From Streptomyces sp. CB02056 (GTDB lineage: Bacteria > Actinomycetota > Actinomycetes > Streptomycetales > Streptomycetaceae), in contig NZ_LIPD01000010.1 of NCBI RefSeq assembly GCF_001905545.1, forward strand, positions 274,141 to 338,140: a stretch of DNA of 64,000 nt, given 5' to 3'. This document shows, piece after piece, positions 60,841 through 64,000 of this stretch (position 1 is its first letter; every line of letters starts with the position of its first letter). The position numbers were made by a program, and so were the translations under genes. The notes beneath the pieces were generated by a model. The model did not search any database, was not told the origin of the DNA, and worked only from the letters and a program-made list of their open reading frames with translations.

Positions 60841-62211
60841 GTGTCGACCATCGGAATGTCCGGCATACCCGGCGAGGTCGGGGCGGATCGACGGCTGCTG
60901 GTCAGCGTCTTCGACCCGCAGGAGGCGCGGGAGGCGGTCCTCGGCGGCGCGCGGATCATCGACAGCGAGGATCCGCGCAGCGCGCTCGGCACGATCAAAC
61001 CGCGCCGGATCATGGACATCGCGGACGCGGTGCTGGCCGCCCGGCGGGACCTCCCGGTCCAGCTGAGCACCAACATCGGCGAGGACCAGCTGCTGTACCG
61101 GCGCGCGGAGAACGGTCTGGCCCTGCCCAAGTCGGCGTACGAGCAGGTGGGCAAGGCGGCCCAGGCCGCCCTCGGCGTCGCCCTGGCGATGGGCACCCGG
61201 GTGCATCCCTGCGGGATCGTCAAGGTCGGTCTGGACGGCATGCGGACCGATGAACTGGCCGACGTGCTCGGCGAGATCACGGCGACGCTGCGCCGGACCG
61301 ACCGGCTGTCGCAGACCCGGGTGATGTCCGTCCTGTTCGCCCAGGACCTCGACCTGTGGGACGCCCGCAAGACGCTCCCGCAGGTGCGGCGCGCCCTGGT
61401 GGGCCTGCGGGAGTACTACCCGTGCGAGCCGTCCACGCCCGGGGCGTTCGACCTCGCCGAGTACGCGGACGCACTGCTCGACCCGCACGGCGAGCCGCTG
61501 TTCGGCGGCCGGCGGCCGGAGCCGGCCGAGCTGAGGGCCTCCGGCGCCCTGCCGACGGGCACGACCGGCGGTTTCGTGGCCGTCAACGAGCCGTTCTCCC
61601 ACGCGGGTTACGGTCTCACGACGGCCCGTCGCACCGATCGGGAGGCGATCCGCGCGATGGTCGAGGCCAGCGCGGCGGCCGGCGCCGACGCGATCATGGT
61701 GGACACCAGCATCCTGCTGAAGGTCGCCCGGATCGGACTGGTCTCCACCGCCGGCAGCCCGGAGCTCGCCGACCTCGACCGCCACGACACCGACCGGCAC
61801 GGCCTGGCCAGGGCCGGCATCCTCTCGCTGGAGGAGATCCGGTTCCTCGTGGAGCTGTGCCACGCCCACGGCCTGGAGGTGAACCTGGCCGGGTCGGTGC
61901 AGAGCCACCACGCCCAGCAGGTCTGGCGGCTCGTCCCGGAGCTCGACCAGCTCTCCGCCCGCGGTGGCGTCAGCGCCCTGGCCCGCGACCCGTACGGCGG
62001 CACCGGCCGTGGTACCCGGCACGAGCGGACCGTGCGCCGCGCCCTGGTGGGCGGCCTGGTCCCGCCGGAGCAGGGCGGCCGGCTGGTGCTGCCGCGGCGG
62101 ATGACGGAGCAGCCCGGGGCGCTCGACGACCTGGCGGGCCTGCTCAAGCGCCACCCCGACCTCGCCGCGTACTCCTCCGACGCTTACGGGGTACTGGCGC
62201 CGCTCGGCTGA
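60841..62211 (+). CDS. MfnB-like (5-formylfuran-3-yl)methyl phosphate synthase, extended form
   Basis: 456 residues. The N-terminal segment LLVSVFDPQEAREAVLGGARIIDSEDPRSALG and the later VKVGLDGM, DAIMVDTSILLK and EVNLAGSVQ follow the UPF0264/MfnB TIM-barrel pattern. That family condenses two glyceraldehyde-3-phosphates to a furan phosphate. Usual length is about 235 residues, so this copy is nearly twice as long, with extra sequence between about 165 and 260 and at the C-terminus. GTG 60841 has GGAGG upstream. It may make a furan precursor of a signal or cofactor, but the family call is moderate. Confidence 0.65.
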   Translation: MSTIGMSGIPGEVGADRRLLVSVFDPQEAREAVLGGARIIDSEDPRSALGTIKPRRIMDIADAVLAARRDLPVQLSTNIGEDQLLYRRAENGLALPKSAYEQVGKAAQAALGVALAMGTRVHPCGIVKVGLDGMRTDELADVLGEITATLRRTDRLSQTRVMSVLFAQDLDLWDARKTLPQVRRALVGLREYYPCEPSTPGAFDLAEYADALLDPHGEPLFGGRRPEPAELRASGALPTGTTGGFVAVNEPFSHAGYGLTTARRTDREAIRAMVEASAAAGADAIMVDTSILLKVARIGLVSTAGSPELADLDRHDTDRHGLARAGILSLEEIRFLVELCHAHGLEVNLAGSVQSHHAQQVWRLVPELDQLSARGGVSALARDPYGGTGRGTRHERTVRRALVGGLVPPEQGGRLVLPRRMTEQPGALDDLAGLLKRHPDLAAYSSDAYGVLAPLG

Positions 62212-62282
62212 GCGGTGGCGCCCGCGAGACCGCAGGTATCGCTCATTCACCGTACGGCGACGCGGAGTCGGTGATATCGGTT

Positions 62283-62322
62283 GTCCGAGTACGTCCGACT
62301 ACGTCCGAGCACGCGTGAGTAC
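62283..62322 (+). repeat. Four 10-bp direct repeats upstream of the phospholipase gene
   Basis: GTCCGAGTAC, GTCCGACTAC, GTCCGAGCAC and GCGTGAGTAC in tandem, one helical turn each, ending 35 bases before the start codon. Probably a regulator-binding array. Confidence 0.6.
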
Positions 62323-62357
62323 GGACCACTTCGAGCACCAGCGAGAAGGAGCACCTC

Positions 62358-63347
62358 TTGACCACTCACCACAGGCGCGGTGCCCACCTGCGGACGCTGT
62401 CGGCCCTGACGGCGGCGCTGTCCGGGATCGTCGGCGTCACCGCGCTCGGCACCACCCCGGCGGCCGCCGCCGACCAGCGTCACCCGATCTACGCCATCGC
62501 GCACCGGGTCGACACCCTGGACGGCGTGGACGCCGCGATCAACCACGGCGCCAACGCCATCGAGATCGACGTCTGCGCCTGGTGGAACCCGAACGAGTGG
62601 CGCGCCTACCACGACTGTTCCTCGGCCGGCGAGAACCGGCTCGGCCCCAGCTTCGACAGCATGCTCGACCGCATCCTCTCCAACGCCGACGCGGGCCGCC
62701 GGCTGTCGCTGGTCTGGCTGGACATCAAGGACCCCAACTACTGCGGCGAGGAGCCGAACCGCACCTGCAGCGTCGCCGGACTGCGCGACAAGGCCCAGCG
62801 GCTGACGGCCGCCGGCATCCAGGTGCTCTACGGCTTCTACGAGTACCACGGCGGCAGCACCCCGGACGTCGGCGGCCGGGGCTGGAAGAGCCTGGAGGGC
62901 AGGCTCGGCCCGCTGGAGGGCATCACCACGACCGGCACCCGCGACCAGGTGAACAGCGCCTTCAACCGGTCCGGCTCCGGCTTCCCGGCCGGCCGCCGGG
63001 CGATGGACTACGGCGACAGCGACATCACCAAGGGCTTCGGCAACTGCACGGAGGCCACCTACAACACCTGCGCGGAACTGAAGAAGGGAGCCGCCGACCG
63101 GTCCGCCGGACGACTCGCGGCCACCCTGTCCTGGACGACCACCTACAACGACCCGTGGTACGTCGACAAGCTCCTCGGTGACGCCCAGGTGGACGGCATC
63201 ATCGCCGGCTACGGCGCCTTCACCGGGGTGCGCGAGTACGACAACGGCTGGCAGTGCGCCAACGCCGTCAACCTCGTCCGGGACTGGGTGAACCGCCACA
63301 GCGGGACCCACCGCATGGCCACCAGCGGCGACCGCCTGTTCAGGTAG
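62358..63347 (+). CDS. Secreted sphingomyelinase D / phospholipase D-like enzyme
   Basis: 329 residues. The Sec signal peptide (about 1-38) ends PAAAA. The GDPD-like TIM barrel carries AIAHRVDTLDGV (catalytic His), ANAIEIDVCAW (metal-binding Glu and Asp) and the second His in RAYHDC. This pattern is shared with spider, fungal and actinobacterial sphingomyelinase D enzymes, which cleave or cyclise sphingomyelin or lysophospholipid headgroups. Cys pairs are present for disulphides. Start TTG 62358 has AAGGAG 6 bases upstream. The substrate is inferred from the family. Confidence 0.82.
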   Translation: MTTHHRRGAHLRTLSALTAALSGIVGVTALGTTPAAAADQRHPIYAIAHRVDTLDGVDAAINHGANAIEIDVCAWWNPNEWRAYHDCSSAGENRLGPSFDSMLDRILSNADAGRRLSLVWLDIKDPNYCGEEPNRTCSVAGLRDKAQRLTAAGIQVLYGFYEYHGGSTPDVGGRGWKSLEGRLGPLEGITTTGTRDQVNSAFNRSGSGFPAGRRAMDYGDSDITKGFGNCTEATYNTCAELKKGAADRSAGRLAATLSWTTTYNDPWYVDKLLGDAQVDGIIAGYGAFTGVREYDNGWQCANAVNLVRDWVNRHSGTHRMATSGDRLFR

Positions 63348-63377
63348 GAGACCGTTCGTCGCGGGTAGGGGGCCCGG

Positions 63378-63420
63378 CCTCTCTCCCGCGGGCGCCGACC
63401 CGGAGCCCGCGGGAGAGAGG
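63378..63420 (+). terminator. Strong stem-loop terminator
   Basis: Perfect 16-base arms (start CCTCTCTCCC) with an 11-base loop, 30 bases after the phospholipase stop. It insulates the gene from the rRNA operon promoters. Confidence 0.88.
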
Positions 63421-63458
63421 GGAGAAGGAGGGGGCCGGTGCCGTCCGGACAGGGCATT

Positions 63459-63487
63459 TTGTCTCGGGCACCGGGGAGGGGTAGGGT
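63459..63487 (+). promoter_or_regulatory. Upstream rRNA operon promoter
   Basis: TTGTCT (63459-63464), 17-base spacer and TAGGGT (63482-63487) resemble the streptomycete vegetative sigma consensus. Confidence 0.6.
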
Positions 63488-63654
63488 CTCCCAGTCGCTC
63501 GACTGGGAGCACCGGACACGTGTCAACGCGGACGGTCCCGGGGTGGCCAATCCTCTGAACCAACACTTCCCGGCTCGGGCTGGGGCGAATCTGTCATGCG
63601 CAGGTGCGGCCCAGTCTGTATATGGCGTGTTCGTTTTATCGGATTGCGGTCGGA

Positions 63655-63685
63655 TTCGCTTTTCGGAGCGGGGATCGGCTAGAGT
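63655..63685 (+). promoter_or_regulatory. Second rRNA operon promoter
   Basis: TTCGCT (63655-63660), 19-base spacer and TAGAGT (63680-63685), about 160 bases before the conserved leader. Several tandem promoters are normal for streptomycete rRNA operons. Confidence 0.55.
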
Positions 63686-63739
63686 TTGAAACGTCGGACA
63701 GGGCGTCAAACCCCGGAAGACACCGGCGAGTTGGATGAA

Positions 63740-64000
63740 CGAAGCCCCGGAAACGGAGCGGAAAACATCTGATAAGCTGGAAACACGAAAGAACGAAGCC
63801 CGGAGGGTCCGCTGGAAGGCGGTCCGAAGGAAGCGTCCGTTCCTTGAGAACTCAACAGCGTGCCAAAAGTCAACGCCAGATATGTTGACATCCCCGGCCT
63901 CGGTCATTGCGACTGGGGTTGGAGATTCCTTTTGAAACAAACACTAGCGAGGACGCAGTGCGCGGGGCCGCCCTATTCCGGTGGTTGCCGTGCCGCTCAA
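63740..64000 (+). other. rRNA operon 5' leader (pre-16S, processed)
   Basis: The segments CTTGAGAACTCAACAGCGTG (from 63844), CCAGATATGTTGACA (from 63887) and CACTAGCGAGGACGC (from 63942) match the conserved leader upstream of 16S rRNA in streptomycetes, which carries antitermination and RNase processing signals. TTGAGAACTCAA (63845-63856) is a palindrome. The 16S gene itself (conserved AGAGTTTGATCCTGGCTC) is not reached before base 64000. No protein gene is present in 63348-64000. Confidence 0.88.

Overview
The window is very GC-rich double-stranded DNA with strongly GC-biased third codon positions, GTG and TTG starts, dense overlapping operons, Tat-exported proteins and GC-rich hairpin terminators. 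Together with the rRNA leader at the right edge this indicates a streptomycete-type actinomycete (Streptomyces or Kitasatospora; the genus is inferred). No tRNA gene, CRISPR array or transposase was seen.

Layout. 1-6135 (minus): a meta-cleavage aromatic catabolic operon (hydroxylase, hydrolase, extradiol dioxygenase, hydratase, acylating aldehyde dehydrogenase, aldolase cut by the window edge), divergent from an amidohydrolase at 6390. 7595-16705: a module bounded by 47-bp imperfect direct repeats derived from the 3' end of a GH1 beta-glucosidase gene. It carries a small unknown gene and a complete type II Wadjet (JetABCD) plasmid-defence operon. 16775-20250: a membrane-anchored alpha/beta hydrolase and a two-component system. 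20629-25173: a 1514-residue secreted wall-anchored repeat protein. 25260-29901: CapA-like lipoprotein, secreted beta-propeller protein with a DasR-like box, a small Tudor-like protein, a cold-shock gene with an attenuator-like leader, and a helix-turn-helix regulator. 30088-35048: metallo-beta-lactamase-fold hydrolase, carboxylesterase, Old Yellow Enzyme and a broken cytochrome P450.

The most unusual part is 35242-56259. Six agmatine deiminase / peptidylarginine-deiminase-family genes (called D1-D6 here) lie within 18 kb. Four have Tat-type signals and two look cytoplasmic. They are interleaved with a urease operon (fused gamma-beta subunit plus a divergent alpha subunit, no accessory genes), a TatA-like translocase component, a complete dipeptide/oligopeptide-type ABC importer and three TetR regulators. 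Three copies of one inverted repeat (YTGACTGA-N4-TCAGTCAA and a degenerate version) lie at three deiminase promoters next to two near-identical TetR genes, so this looks like one regulon. I infer a system that deiminates guanidino compounds outside the cell and imports and processes the ureido products or ammonia.

56404-60623: an ECF-like sigma factor, zinc-finger membrane protein and ABC-2 exporter operon. 60841-62211: a double-length MfnB-family furan phosphate synthase. 62358-63347: a secreted sphingomyelinase D-like phospholipase. 63459-64000: promoters and 5' leader of a ribosomal RNA operon; the 16S gene should start just beyond the window.
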